DNA from: Pandoraea vervacti
Lineage (GTDB): Bacteria > Pseudomonadota > Gammaproteobacteria > Burkholderiales > Burkholderiaceae
Length of the DNA stretch: 64,000 nt
Direction of reading: 5' to 3'
Assembly: GCF_000934605.2 (NCBI RefSeq)
Contig: NZ_CP010897.2
Location: forward strand, 2,852,001 to 2,916,000
A model generated the notes under the pieces. The model was not told the DNA's origin, did no database searches, and was given only the letters and a program-made list of their open reading frames with translations. Position numbers and translations under genes: made by a program. Below are positions 1 to 8,394 of the stretch, piece after piece. Position 1 is the first letter of the stretch, and every line of letters begins with the position of its first letter.

Positions 1-411
1 CAGATTGGCCACCTGCTTCGCCGCGCCTACCAGCGTCACGTTTCGATCTTCCAGAGCGCCATTCCCGACTCCGACCTGACAGCCGCGCAATTCGTGGCGC
101 TATGCACCGTCAAGGAAAAGCGTTCGTGCTCGCTCAACGACATCGTGAAAACGACCGCCATCGATCAGGCCACCATTCGCGGCGTGGTCGAGCGTCTTAA
201 AGCGCGAAACCTGATCGAAGTCGAGCCGGATCCGACCGATGGCCGGAAACTGCTGGTGCGCGCCACGCCCGCCGGACTGTCATTGATCGAGCGAACCGTG
301 CCGTTTGCTGAGGAAGTCACCGAACGCACCTACGGCGCGCTGAACCCCGCGGAACGCGTCGCGCTGATGTTTCTGCTGCGCAAGATGATGGATACCGATT
401 CGGCAGAATGA
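1..411 (+). CDS. nicR: MarR-family transcriptional regulator, probably NicR (5' end outside window)
   Basis: Reading frame 1 is open from the first base to the TGA at 409-411, giving 136 residues, so the N-terminus lies outside the window. The visible part has the winged-helix layout of MarR proteins: a helix-turn-helix with ATIRGVVERLKARNLI, then the wing DPTDGRKLLVRATPAG, then C-terminal dimerisation helices. In Pseudomonas putida the MarR protein NicR represses the nic genes until 6-hydroxynicotinate binds it. Position beside a nic operon supports the same role here, and the 14-bp palindromes in both nic promoter regions are its likely operators (inference). It is convergent with the molybdopterin-subunit gene, 61 bases apart. 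Any other MarR regulator cannot be excluded from the fragment alone. Confidence 0.75.
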   Translation, partial: QIGHLLRRAYQRHVSIFQSAIPDSDLTAAQFVALCTVKEKRSCSLNDIVKTTAIDQATIRGVVERLKARNLIEVEPDPTDGRKLLVRATPAGLSLIERTVPFAEEVTERTYGALNPAERVALMFLLRKMMDTDSAE

Positions 412-472
412 ACGGCAATACCCGATAACACCGCCTGCACGGCACTCACAGACTTCACCGCCTTCACTGCAT

Positions 473-2803
473 TCAGGCCGTTCTCGCCGCCTGCCGGAGC
501 AAACGCCCTTCCCGCGCGAGCGCTGCGCGCACCGTCTCCGGCGTGAACGGCGGCGCGTAGAGTCGAACGCCCGTGGCATCGAAAATCGCATTGGCCAGTG
601 CCGCCGGCCCCGGCACCGACGCCGATTCTCCCGCGCCCATAGGCGGTTCGCCCTGTCGCGGCATCAACACGACATCCAGTGGCGGTAGTTCGGCGAAGGT
701 CAGGATCGGGTAGCCGCCCCACTCCCGGCTCGCCGGACGGCCGTCGACAAACCGCACGCGCTCCTTGAGCGAGCGACTGAGCACCTGAACCACGTTGCCG
801 TGCAGCTGATGACGCACGCCATCGGGATTGACCATCGTGCCGGTGTCCTGCCCCACGGTCACACGCTCGACACGCACCTCGCCCGTCAGCCGATCCACGA
901 CCACGTCGGCGATCCATGCCGACCAGGCCGCGCCAAAGCCCGGAAACCGACTGTGCACATAACGGGCATAGGCGACGCCGCGCCCTCGCGCGAAGCGTTC
1001 GTCGCCGTCCCATCGGGAGGCGTCCTGCACACGAGGTGTCCAGCCCGCACGGGCGGCAACCGCCTCGAGCAGTTCGACGGCACGCGCATCATCGAGATGC
1101 CGCAGCTTGAACGCCAGCGGATCGACGCCCGTCGACCACGCCATCTCGTCGGCGAAACTGTCATGGGCAAAGGAGTTCGGTAACGCCGACACGCCCCGGA
1201 ACCACGAAGCGCGCACCAATGGCGCCATGTCGTCGCAGGCAAAACGTCGGTGCTGGCTCACGTAGGGCGACACTGCCGTGCGGTCGCCCATCTCGAATAC
1301 GCGCGGCTGGGGCGACACCGCGCCGACGAACAGCGAAGCGAGTAGCGGCGCGTCGTTGGACGGATAACGTGTGGCAAAGTCGTACGCCAGAAGTTCGCCC
1401 TCCGGCGTGGCGGCGCCGCGTACCGTCATAACCTGCCCGGCGCCTTTCGGCTCCCAAAGGTGTTCGTCGGCACGCGACAGCTGGACGCGCACCGGAGCGC
1501 CCACCGCGCGCGAGAGCAGCAAGGCATCGCCGCACACGTCGTCCGCGCAGTTCCGCCCGTAGCATCCGGAGGCTTCCATGCGCACGATATCGATGTCGGC
1601 TTCCTCCCGGCCGATCAGTTGTGCGAGGTCGAAGCGCAACGAGACCGGGTTTTGCGTGCCCGACCACACGGTGATGCGCCCGTCGCCACGCGCCCGATAA
1701 TCGGCGACGGCACATGACGGTCCGATCGAGCCATGCATCTGATACGGCCATACGTAGGTTCTCGATAGCGTCACGACGTCGTCGCGGGCAAAAACGGCAT
1801 CGACGTCACCTTCGGTCAATAGCGGACGTCTCACGGCGGGCGCCGCCGCGATGGCCGACGCCGTGTCGTCCATCGCGGGCAGTGGCGGCAAAGGCTTCCA
1901 GGTGACGCGCAATGCCTGGGCCGCGCGAATGGCCTGCTCCTCGCGCTGCGCCACGACACCGACAAAGTCGCCGATGACGACGACCTCACGCACGCCGGGC
2001 AAGTCGGCAACGGACGCCTTGTCGACCGACGCCAGCAAACTGCCGACGAAATCGCCGGCGTCGAGGCCGCTGTACGGCGGACGCACCACGCGCGCATGCA
2101 ACATGCCCGGCACACGCACGTCATGGACGAACGTCAGTGCGCCGGTCGCTTTGGCCGGGAGGTCCACGCGTCGTGTCGAGTGGCCCACGACCCGATAGGT
2201 CGACGGGTCCTTGACCGGCGTGTCGAGATCGAGCGCGAGCGCAATCCTCCGTCCTCGCACCAGTTCAGCGAACGTCACCGTCAGGACTTCACCCTGTGAG
2301 CCGTGAGCGACGATTTGCCCGCGGTCGCAACGCAACTGGCCGACGTCAATGCCGAAGTGCCGGGACGCCAACGCCAGCAGCGCGCTGCGCGCCTGCGCCG
2401 CCGCGCACCGTAACGGCCCCGCCGAGATCTGGATGGTGGCGCTCGCAATCGTCGGCCCCTGATTCGGCGTCGCGGCGGTGTGACCCAACGCCATGGTCAC
2501 GTCTTGCGCAAGCACGTCGAGCTCTTCCGCAACGATCTGCGCGAGCGAGGTCCGGATGCCCGTGCCGAGATCGACGTGCCCGTTAAAGCCAAGAATGCGA
2601 CCGTCATCGAGAATCGCAACGAAGATCTCGGCAACGTCGGGGACGAACGTCGAATGACTGCCCGGCTGACCGGGCGCAGGTTTGACTGGCGTGACGGGTT
2701 GCCGCACGACGGCCAGACAACCGTGACGTGCAAGCAGATCGGAGCGATTCACGAGAAAGAGTTCCTGAAGATCCGGTGCGCCAGGCGCACCGCCAACGAC
2801 CAA
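473..2803 (-). CDS. nicB: Nicotinate dehydrogenase, molybdopterin-binding subunit (separate NicB Mo domain)
   Basis: The 776-residue protein is of the xanthine-dehydrogenase/isoquinoline-oxidoreductase large-subunit type. With NicA it should hydroxylate nicotinate at C6. Cofactor-site elements are visible: the GHVDLGTGIRTSLAQIVAEE segment (about residues 75-95), GCYGRNCADD (413-422), SWFRG (533-537), and the C-terminal MGAGESAS, whose Glu (726) corresponds to the catalytic glutamate of the family. It stops at the natural end of the Mo domain, whereas P. putida NicB continues into three cytochrome c domains; here those are a different gene at 8378-10837. It is the last gene of the leftward operon, 70 bases after nicF. 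The start is uncertain. The longest frame begins with TTG at 2803 and has no clear ribosome site; a GTG at 2752 preceded by AGGA is an alternative. Confidence 0.85.
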   Translation of the reverse strand: MVVGGAPGAPDLQELFLVNRSDLLARHGCLAVVRQPVTPVKPAPGQPGSHSTFVPDVAEIFVAILDDGRILGFNGHVDLGTGIRTSLAQIVAEELDVLAQDVTMALGHTAATPNQGPTIASATIQISAGPLRCAAAQARSALLALASRHFGIDVGQLRCDRGQIVAHGSQGEVLTVTFAELVRGRRIALALDLDTPVKDPSTYRVVGHSTRRVDLPAKATGALTFVHDVRVPGMLHARVVRPPYSGLDAGDFVGSLLASVDKASVADLPGVREVVVIGDFVGVVAQREEQAIRAAQALRVTWKPLPPLPAMDDTASAIAAAPAVRRPLLTEGDVDAVFARDDVVTLSRTYVWPYQMHGSIGPSCAVADYRARGDGRITVWSGTQNPVSLRFDLAQLIGREEADIDIVRMEASGCYGRNCADDVCGDALLLSRAVGAPVRVQLSRADEHLWEPKGAGQVMTVRGAATPEGELLAYDFATRYPSNDAPLLASLFVGAVSPQPRVFEMGDRTAVSPYVSQHRRFACDDMAPLVRASWFRGVSALPNSFAHDSFADEMAWSTGVDPLAFKLRHLDDARAVELLEAVAARAGWTPRVQDASRWDGDERFARGRGVAYARYVHSRFPGFGAAWSAWIADVVVDRLTGEVRVERVTVGQDTGTMVNPDGVRHQLHGNVVQVLSRSLKERVRFVDGRPASREWGGYPILTFAELPPLDVVLMPRQGEPPMGAGESASVPGPAALANAIFDATGVRLYAPPFTPETVRAALAREGRLLRQAARTA

Positions 2804-2873
2804 CGATAGGAGGACAATTTCGGGGCGTCAACCGAGACCTGCCACGATGCACAACCCTCGCCTCCCGTCCTGC

Positions 2874-3518
2874 TCAGCGATGCCGAGCCTCGATGGCTTG
2901 CACCGCCTGCGCCAGCGGCATGACGGCGGCGTACTTCTGCGCCATGTCGAACAGGCTCGCCTCGTGCGGAGCGATCGCACGGTCGCCCACACAATCCGAC
3001 AGCACGAGGGGGCGCAGGCCGAACGACATGGCGTCCACGACGCTCGCGCGAACGCATCCGCTCGTCACCGCGCCCGCGACAAGCAACGTCTGAATGCCGC
3101 GCTGCGCCAGCCACGGGGCGAGTTGCGTGCCGAAGAAGGCGGACGGAACGACCTTGCGCACCACAAGCTCGCCCTTTGCGGGCGTGAGCTCGGGCACGAT
3201 GGCGCTGTTCGGATTCGTCTCCGTCAACGTTGCCATGCCGGGCACCTTGATCGAGAAGATGTTGTCGTCGCTGCCGTCGTCCGCATAGACAATGCGGCTG
3301 TGCGCGACCGGCCAGCCTTGCCGTCGCGCAATGGCGAGCGCGTCGACCGTACGCGCGATCGCCGACGCGATGTTGCCGCCACCGAACACTTCCGGGTCCG
3401 CGAAGCCGACGACCAGATCGACGATCAGCAGCGCGACGTTGCCCTGAGGCGCGAGGGACGTGCCGAATCCCTGGCGTTGATAAACGCCCGATTCGGCGTG
3501 TTGCGAGATATCAGTCAT
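2874..3518 (-). CDS. nicF: Maleamate amidohydrolase NicF
   Basis: This 214-residue isochorismatase-like cysteine hydrolase deaminates maleamate to maleate and ammonia in nicotinate catabolism. The family triad is visible as Asp34 (in LIVDLVVGF), Lys122 (VVRKVVPSAF) and Cys155 (VTSGCVRAS). The length matches characterised NicF (about 213 residues). The ATG at 3518 was chosen because the residues before it lack family similarity. It lies 72 bases after nicX and 70 before the Mo-subunit gene, all on one strand, consistent with one transcript. The neighbouring nicD and nicE supply its substrate and use its product, so the assignment rests on both motif and context. Confidence 0.93.
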   Translation of the reverse strand: MTDISQHAESGVYQRQGFGTSLAPQGNVALLIVDLVVGFADPEVFGGGNIASAIARTVDALAIARRQGWPVAHSRIVYADDGSDDNIFSIKVPGMATLTETNPNSAIVPELTPAKGELVVRKVVPSAFFGTQLAPWLAQRGIQTLLVAGAVTSGCVRASVVDAMSFGLRPLVLSDCVGDRAIAPHEASLFDMAQKYAAVMPLAQAVQAIEARHR

Positions 3519-3590
3519 GGTGAATTGAGCGCTTCGGAATTGGTAGACGTTGAGCGAGGTCGGCAAGATCGCTGTGATGGTGCATGGCCG

Positions 3591-4625
3591 TCATTCGTAG
3601 ACGACGCGTCCGTCGCGAACCATGACTTCGCCGTCAAGCGAGACGGTGCAATGACGCAGCGGAATGTCGATATGGCAAGTCGTCGTGCGTGTGCCGCCGC
3701 CTTCGTTGTTCGGGCCGAGCGAGAACAGGAAGTTGCCCTCGAACGCTCGGGCGTCCATGCCGATGGTGGCTTCACGGTCGTACAAACCCAATGTCGACCA
3801 ACGCGCGCGCGGCTGCAAGCCCCAACCGATGTGCGAGATCGCGTAGCCTTCCGGGTCGCGGAACGTCTCCATGTAGTCGCGCAACAAGTCGGCGTCGACG
3901 CCGCCTTCGATGCGTGTTGCATAGCCCTTTTCCACGGTCAGCCGGATCGGCTCGCTCACGTAACGCTTCTGCGGCAGCAGAATATCGCCGCGGTCGATCA
4001 CGATCGTGCCGTGCGCCGTGTGATCGTTCGGATATGACAACGCAAAGCCGCTCGGCCAGTGGTCCCATCGCCCCGGCTCGTCGACAAACCCATATTCGGC
4101 GGTGGGCCCGAACTCGCCCATCGGACAGACGAGCGACGTGCCGGCGGGCGACGTCACGCGCATCTCGCGCGCCGCACCCAGCTTGGCCGCCGCCGCCATC
4201 ACGCGGGCCTTGTCCCCCGGTGTGGGCACCATGCGCGCCAGCACTTCGGGCGGCTCGACCGCCAGAAGAATCTTCGTGCCCCCCTTCAGGATGTCGTGCT
4301 GCTCCGGCGAGAACAGCAGCGTCATGAGGTCCAGCACGAGGTCGCTCGCCTTGAGCGCCGCGATAGCGGCGCGGTTTCCGGTCAGCGGCGTGGTGCCCAG
4401 ATACGACAGCGAATCGCGGCTGAATGCCTTTTCGCCATTGACCGGCTGAAGATCGAGCTGGTTCGTGATCGCGCCCATCGACTGCGCGGCGATCAGCGCA
4501 CAGCGCAGGGTCTGGGGATGCGTAGAGGCGCTGGTCAGCACGGTGACGTTCTGCCCGTGCGACAACTTCGATAGCGTGAGCACCTCTCGCCACGCTTCGA
4601 TCAACTGGAAATCACTGATGGCCAT
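3591..4625 (-). CDS. nicX: 2,5-dihydroxypyridine 5,6-dioxygenase NicX
   Basis: This 344-residue Fe(II) extradiol-type ring-cleaving dioxygenase converts 2,5-dihydroxypyridine to N-formylmaleamate. The three iron ligands known for P. putida NicX (His265, His318, Asp320) fall at exactly the same numbers here: ISHIGWGLQPRA contains His265, and CHIDIPLRHC contains His318 and Asp320. Other near-identical blocks are LLAVEPPEVLARM and VDEPGRWDHWPSGF. The start at 4625 (MAISDF) gives the family length; a longer frame runs to 4799, but its extra 58 residues look non-coding. It belongs to the nicE-nicD-nicX-nicF-nicB operon, 95 bases after nicD. NicX is otherwise the signature gene of this pathway, so it anchors the identification of the whole locus. 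Confidence 0.96.
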   Translation of the reverse strand: MAISDFQLIEAWREVLTLSKLSHGQNVTVLTSASTHPQTLRCALIAAQSMGAITNQLDLQPVNGEKAFSRDSLSYLGTTPLTGNRAAIAALKASDLVLDLMTLLFSPEQHDILKGGTKILLAVEPPEVLARMVPTPGDKARVMAAAAKLGAAREMRVTSPAGTSLVCPMGEFGPTAEYGFVDEPGRWDHWPSGFALSYPNDHTAHGTIVIDRGDILLPQKRYVSEPIRLTVEKGYATRIEGGVDADLLRDYMETFRDPEGYAISHIGWGLQPRARWSTLGLYDREATIGMDARAFEGNFLFSLGPNNEGGGTRTTTCHIDIPLRHCTVSLDGEVMVRDGRVVYE

Positions 4626-4720
4626 GGCCGTCTCCGTTACGTGTCCTGCACGTGTTCGTGGCGATGTGTCGTGCCGACACGTCGCCCATGTCGGTTCCCA
4701 ATCAGGTCCTTCTGCGCGGC

Positions 4721-5563
4721 TCAAGCGCGCGCCGTATGCCCCACGGGCGCACCGAGGAAATCGCCAAATGCCGCGTAGAACCCGTCGGGGTTGTCCCACG
4801 GAATCATGTGACCGGCGTTGGGAACGCGAACATGTTGCATCGACGGCGTGGCCTGCTGAAGCTCGGCCACTTCCTCATCGCGCACCACGTCGCCGTTCTG
4901 CGCGGTCATGAGCAGCGACGGCACGCGCAGTTGCGCGGCATCCGCAAAGAAATCGTCCCGATGAAACCCTTCGTACGAGGCGAGCACCGCGCGCTCGTCG
5001 CACGTGTGCAGCCATTCGGCGCGCAGCGCAAGTTGCTCCTCGGACCATGTCGGACAGAAGGCTCGCATGCCTTCGGCGTCGATTCCCGCGCGCGCCAGCG
5101 TCATCGAATCGACGTACCACGGCAACTTGCCCGGGTAGGCGCGGCGGCCAGGCCCGGAGACTGGCGGATCGACGAGCACGACCGACGTGAGACCTCGCGG
5201 TTCGCGCAGTGCCGCACGTGCGGCGATGCGCGCGCCCATCGAATGTCCGACCAGCGCGAACCGGTCGAGCCCAAGCGCCGCACACAGCGCCACGACGTCG
5301 TCCGCCTGCGCATCGAGGCTGTAGTCGAGTTCGGACGACGCACTGGACAAGCCCCGGCCCCGAACGTCGAGCACGTAGGTGTCGAATTCGCGGCCGAAGA
5401 CTTCGCCGACGAATCCCCACGTCACCGCCGGGCTGGTGATGCCCGGGATCACGATTACCGCAGGACGCGACGCTCTCGCCCCGCCCCTGCCGCCGTACCG
5501 AAGGAAATGCTGACGAATGCCGTTGGCCGCGACGTTCGCACCGTATTGAAATATCGAAGTCAT
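4721..5563 (-). CDS. nicD: N-formylmaleamate deformylase NicD
   Basis: This alpha/beta-hydrolase of 280 residues splits N-formylmaleamate into maleamate and formate. The nucleophile elbow GHSMG places Ser108, with Asp132 (VLVDPPVSGPGRRAYP) and His252 (NAGHMIPWD) completing the triad. VIPGITSPAVTWGFV and DTYVLDVRGRGLSS are almost identical to P. putida NicD. The ATG at 5563 is the first start that fits the family; 13 codons upstream to 5602 are open but overlap the end of nicE and add nothing recognisable. The gap to nicE is 35 bases, so the two are surely co-transcribed. The final residues (GAPVGHTARA) extend slightly beyond the P. putida protein. Confidence 0.95.
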   Translation of the reverse strand: MTSIFQYGANVAANGIRQHFLRYGGRGGARASRPAVIVIPGITSPAVTWGFVGEVFGREFDTYVLDVRGRGLSSASSELDYSLDAQADDVVALCAALGLDRFALVGHSMGARIAARAALREPRGLTSVVLVDPPVSGPGRRAYPGKLPWYVDSMTLARAGIDAEGMRAFCPTWSEEQLALRAEWLHTCDERAVLASYEGFHRDDFFADAAQLRVPSLLMTAQNGDVVRDEEVAELQQATPSMQHVRVPNAGHMIPWDNPDGFYAAFGDFLGAPVGHTARA

Positions 5564-5598
5564 GCGATGCACCTCAAGGATGACGGGAGATCGAGAGA

Positions 5599-6351
5599 TC
5601 AATACGCGCCGGAGAGCAACGCACCCGCACCGGGCACCACCGGTTCGAGACCGAGCGTGCGCAACATCGCGTAAGTCGTCGCGATGGCGGCGGTAATCAC
5701 GGGCTTGCCGGTCATGGCTTCGACCTTGGCTACCGCCGGCAGGGACGGCATCTGCACGCAGGCCGAAAGCACGATGGCATCGGCCTCCTGATACGGCAGC
5801 GCCTTGACGATGTCCGGCAGACGCATCGGGTCGTGACGGCCCACGTCCAGATTGTCGGGAATTTCGAGCGCACGGTAAGCGATGACGTCGTAACCCTCAT
5901 TGCGGATGTAATCGACGACGAGTTCCGTGAGCGGCTTCATATAAGGCGCCACCACGACGATGCGCTTCGCGCCGATGACCCGCAGCGCATCGACCAGCGC
6001 GCCTGCGCTGGTGAGCACCGGGGCTTGCCCGCCATTGGCGATGGTCTGTTCGGTCAGGCGCTTCTGCGACACCCGGTGATAGCCGTGGCCCATTGCCATG
6101 ATCGCCACGAGGCACGCGTAGCCCAGAACGTCCACGCGTGCATCGCTCAACTCGACGGCGCATCGGTCCGACTCGGCGTCCATTGCCGCCAGTTCCTCCT
6201 TGACGACCTTCTTCATGCGCATGCGGCTCGAATGGAACGTAAAGCGCTCGGGACGGATCGTTTCGCGAAGACGCAGCATCGCGGGAATCTCGGTTTCCAT
6301 CGTGGTGTTCGAACTCGGCACGATCTGGCCGATGCGGTAGTGCTGGGTCAT
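5599..6351 (-). CDS. nicE: Maleate cis-trans isomerase NicE
   Basis: This 250-residue member of the Asp/Glu racemase superfamily isomerises maleate to fumarate, the last step before the TCA cycle. The two catalytic cysteines of maleate isomerases lie at Cys80 (LGYACLVAIMAMGHG) and Cys198 (VLSACVQMPS), matching P. putida NicE numbering. The N-terminus RIGQIVPSSNTTMETEIPAM is the family signature. ATG 6351 is preceded by GGGAG nine bases upstream; the 15 extra codons to 6396 are unlikely to be translated. It is first in the leftward operon, starting 290 bases from the divergent nicC, with one candidate NicR operator 50 bases upstream of the start. Confidence 0.95.
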   Translation of the reverse strand: MTQHYRIGQIVPSSNTTMETEIPAMLRLRETIRPERFTFHSSRMRMKKVVKEELAAMDAESDRCAVELSDARVDVLGYACLVAIMAMGHGYHRVSQKRLTEQTIANGGQAPVLTSAGALVDALRVIGAKRIVVVAPYMKPLTELVVDYIRNEGYDVIAYRALEIPDNLDVGRHDPMRLPDIVKALPYQEADAIVLSACVQMPSLPAVAKVEAMTGKPVITAAIATTYAMLRTLGLEPVVPGAGALLSGAY

Positions 6352-6400
6352 GAAGACGGTCTCCCGAAAGGTTGGGTCAGGTAATGCCTCGCTCAAAGTC

Positions 6401-6414
6401 TAGTGCATACACTA
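6401..6414. promoter_or_regulatory. 14-bp palindrome, candidate NicR operator (nicE side)
   Basis: TAGTGCATACACTA has arms TAGTG/CACTA around a four-base centre. It shares a consensus of about TAGTGTRYACRCTA with the sites at 6546, 12421 and 12550. It lies 50 bases upstream of the nicE start, where a repressor would overlap the promoter. Confidence 0.6.
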
Positions 6415-6545
6415 TATGCAAGCAACCCTGGAAAAATAGGTTTTCTCAGTTTTTTTCCGAAACAAATCAACAATTATTGCTAATTTATTTTGATTTGTAG
6501 GGGCAAACCCTAGGTCGGATGTTTTGTAGTTGCGACGTATTTTTA

Positions 6546-6559
6546 TAATGTGTACGCTA
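6546..6559. promoter_or_regulatory. 14-bp palindrome, candidate NicR operator (nicC side)
   Basis: TAATGTGTACGCTA is an imperfect copy of the TAGTGTRYACRCTA motif and is followed by CAAATC. The ten bases TGTGTACGCT occur again, inverted, upstream of nicT at 12423-12432. The site is about 80 bases upstream of the nicC start. Confidence 0.6.
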
Positions 6560-6641
6560 CAAATCACTGACCTCACTCACCCCCGGCGGCTACCTCGTCA
6601 CAGCTGTCACAGGTATGTCGGCCACACGATCAGGAGCCACC

Positions 6642-7811
6642 ATGAGCAAACCCCGCATCGCCATCATCGGCGCTGGCCTGGGCGGCACGGCCGCCGCAGG
6701 TCTTTTGCAGCGCAGCGGTTACGACGTCGCACTGTACGAGCAGGCCCCGGCCTTTTCACGGCTGGGCGCCGGGATCCATCTGGGGCCCAACGTGATGAAG
6801 ATCATGCGTCGCCTGGGTATCGAGGACGCGCTCAACGTCATGGGCTCGCACCCCGACTACTGGTACAGCCGCGACTGGAAGACCGCCGAAGCCATTTCGC
6901 AGATTCCGCTCGGCGACTACGCAGTGAAGACTTACGGCGCCACTTATCTGACCGTGCATCGCGGCGACTTCCATGAACTGATGACGAAAGCCGTCACGCC
7001 GGGCACGATCCGCTTCGGCAAATGCCTCAGGTCGGTGGAAGATACGGGCAACGAAGTGCGCATGACGTTTACCGACGGCAGCGTCGAAACGGCGGACATT
7101 CTGATCGGCGCCGATGGCGTGAATTCGAAGATCCGCGAGCATCTGCTGGGCGCAGAGCCGCCCCGCTATACCGGTTACGTCGCGCATCGCGCCGTATTCC
7201 CCGCGTCGCTTCTGGGCAACAAGCCTTACGACATGTGCGTGAAATGGTGGTCGGGGGATCGACACATGATGGTGTACTACGTCACGGAAAAGAAAGACGA
7301 GTACTACTACGTCACCGGCGTGCCGCAGAAGGATTGGCCCGAAGGGGTATCGATGCTGCCGAGCAGCCGCGAGGAAATGCTCGAAGCCTTCGATGGCTAT
7401 CATCAGGACGTTCAGCACCTGATCGAAGTTTCGCCGACGATCACCAAGTGGCCTTTGCTCGAACGCGATCCGCTGCCGGTCTGGAGTCGCGGTCGGCTTG
7501 TGCTGCTCGGGGATGCCTGCCATCCGATGAAGCCTCACATGGCGCAGGGTGCCGCGATGGCCATCGAGGACGCCGCCATGCTCACCCGCTGCCTCGATGA
7601 AGTCGGTGTCGGCGACTATGCCGACGCGTTCGGCCTGTACGAAGCCAATCGTGCGGCGCGCGCCTCCGACGTGCAGCGCGTCTCTCACAACAACACGTGG
7701 CTGCGCACGAACGAAGACCCGGCGTGGGTATTCGGCTACGATGTCTTCTCGATTCCGCTCGTGCCCGCGTCGTCTCGCACGGTCGCGCCGCCGCTGACGG
7801 CTGCCGCCTGA
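6642..7811 (+). CDS. nicC: 6-hydroxynicotinate 3-monooxygenase NicC
   Basis: This 389-residue FAD-dependent aromatic hydroxylase performs the decarboxylative hydroxylation of 6-hydroxynicotinate to 2,5-dihydroxypyridine with NADH and oxygen. The N-terminal dinucleotide fold GAGLGG is at residues 10-15. The conserved DG motif is in ILIGADGVNSKIREHLLG, and the second FAD-contact motif is LVLLGDACHPMKPHMAQGAA. Length agrees with characterised NicC (about 382). ATG 6642 was chosen over ATG 6615 because AGGAG lies at 6632-6636, correctly spaced for 6642 only. It opens the rightward operon; nicA begins 79 bases downstream across a small hairpin. Confidence 0.94.
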   Translation: MSKPRIAIIGAGLGGTAAAGLLQRSGYDVALYEQAPAFSRLGAGIHLGPNVMKIMRRLGIEDALNVMGSHPDYWYSRDWKTAEAISQIPLGDYAVKTYGATYLTVHRGDFHELMTKAVTPGTIRFGKCLRSVEDTGNEVRMTFTDGSVETADILIGADGVNSKIREHLLGAEPPRYTGYVAHRAVFPASLLGNKPYDMCVKWWSGDRHMMVYYVTEKKDEYYYVTGVPQKDWPEGVSMLPSSREEMLEAFDGYHQDVQHLIEVSPTITKWPLLERDPLPVWSRGRLVLLGDACHPMKPHMAQGAAMAIEDAAMLTRCLDEVGVGDYADAFGLYEANRAARASDVQRVSHNNTWLRTNEDPAWVFGYDVFSIPLVPASSRTVAPPLTAAA

Positions 7812-7845
7812 GCCGCCGGGGGACGAGACTTGCACTAGCCTGAGG

Positions 7846-7865
7846 GGGTGACGCTTGCGTCACCC
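7846..7865 (+). terminator. Short perfect hairpin between nicC and nicA
   Basis: The arms GGGTGACGC and GCGTCACCC are perfectly complementary with only two bases between them, so the real loop is probably CTTG closed by eight pairs. A weak T-run (ATTTTG) follows eight bases later. It could attenuate transcription between nicC and nicA or protect the nicC message. A TTG codon inside it (7855) is the far end of the open nicA frame and is unlikely to be used. Confidence 0.4.
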
Positions 7866-7890
7866 TCGTAATCATTTTGCGAGTCAGTTG

Positions 7891-8394
7891 ATGGCACTAC
7901 CCAGCTCGCCTTCGGGCCCCACCACGTTACGCGTGAACGGCGTGACGCACACGGTCAGCGATGCGACACCGCAGACGCCACTGCTTTACGTGCTGCGCAA
8001 CGATCTTGAACTCAATGGCCCCAAGTACGGCTGCGGCCTCGGGCAATGCGGCGCATGCACCGTGCTGGTCGACGGACAACCCACGCGCTCCTGCGTGGTG
8101 CCGGTGAGCGTGGCGCGCGAACGCGAAGTCACGACACTGGAGGGTCTCGGCGACACCACATCGCTGCATCCGATTCAGCGCGCGTTCATCGACGAACAGG
8201 CGGCGCAATGCGGCTATTGCCTCAACGGCATGATCATGAGCACGAAAGCGCTGCTCGATCGCAACCCGTCGCCGGACGACGCCGCCATTCACGACGCGCT
8301 GCGCTTCAACCTGTGCCGCTGCGGCACGCATTACGAAATCGTCAAGGCCGTGCATCGCGCGGCCCAATACCTCCAAGATGACAAGAATCGATGA
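7891..8394 (+). CDS. nicA: Nicotinate dehydrogenase small FeS subunit NicA
   Basis: This 167-residue protein carries two [2Fe-2S] clusters that pass electrons from the molybdenum site to the cytochrome. The plant-ferredoxin-type cluster ligands are Cys48, Cys53, Cys56 and Cys68 (YGCGLGQCGACTVLVDG...C). The second set is Cys107 and Cys110 (QCGYCLNGM) with Cys142 and Cys144 (LCRCGTHYEI). The frame is open upstream to a TTG at 7855, but that lies inside a hairpin, so ATG 7891 is preferred; no strong ribosome site precedes either. Its last 17 bases overlap the next gene, indicating translational coupling with the cytochrome subunit. The matching Mo subunit is encoded 5 kb away on the opposite strand. 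Confidence 0.94.
   Translation: MALPSSPSGPTTLRVNGVTHTVSDATPQTPLLYVLRNDLELNGPKYGCGLGQCGACTVLVDGQPTRSCVVPVSVAREREVTTLEGLGDTTSLHPIQRAFIDEQAAQCGYCLNGMIMSTKALLDRNPSPDDAAIHDALRFNLCRCGTHYEIVKAVHRAAQYLQDDKNR

Larger units (their letters stand above)
6352..6641. promoter_or_regulatory. Divergent nicE/nicC promoter region with two candidate NicR operators
   Basis: These 290 non-coding bases are clearly AT-richer than the flanking genes, especially 6415-6550. They contain two similar 14-bp palindromes: TAGTGCATACACTA at 6401-6414, on the nicE side, and TAATGTGTACGCTA at 6546-6559, on the nicC side. Near-copies stand upstream of nicT. Placement of one site beside each divergent gene suggests that a single repressor controls both operons. 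NicR is the obvious candidate because the P. putida NicR acts on nic promoters; binding here is inference. A ribosome site AGGAG lies at 6632-6636 just before nicC. I could not fix -10/-35 boxes with confidence. Confidence 0.7.

Noticed and set aside
2847..4037. 396-codon open frame on the plus strand across nicF and nicX
   Set aside because: It is antisense to two well-supported enzymes. Its product is Arg/Asp/His-rich with no fold, as expected from the mirror of GC-rich codons.
4652..5674. 340-codon plus-strand frame opposite nicD
   Set aside because: It mirrors a gene whose catalytic triad is intact and has no motif or ribosome site.
6756..7835. 359-codon minus-strand frame opposite nicC
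   Set aside because: It is antisense to a clear FAD monooxygenase and its composition is typical of shadow frames.
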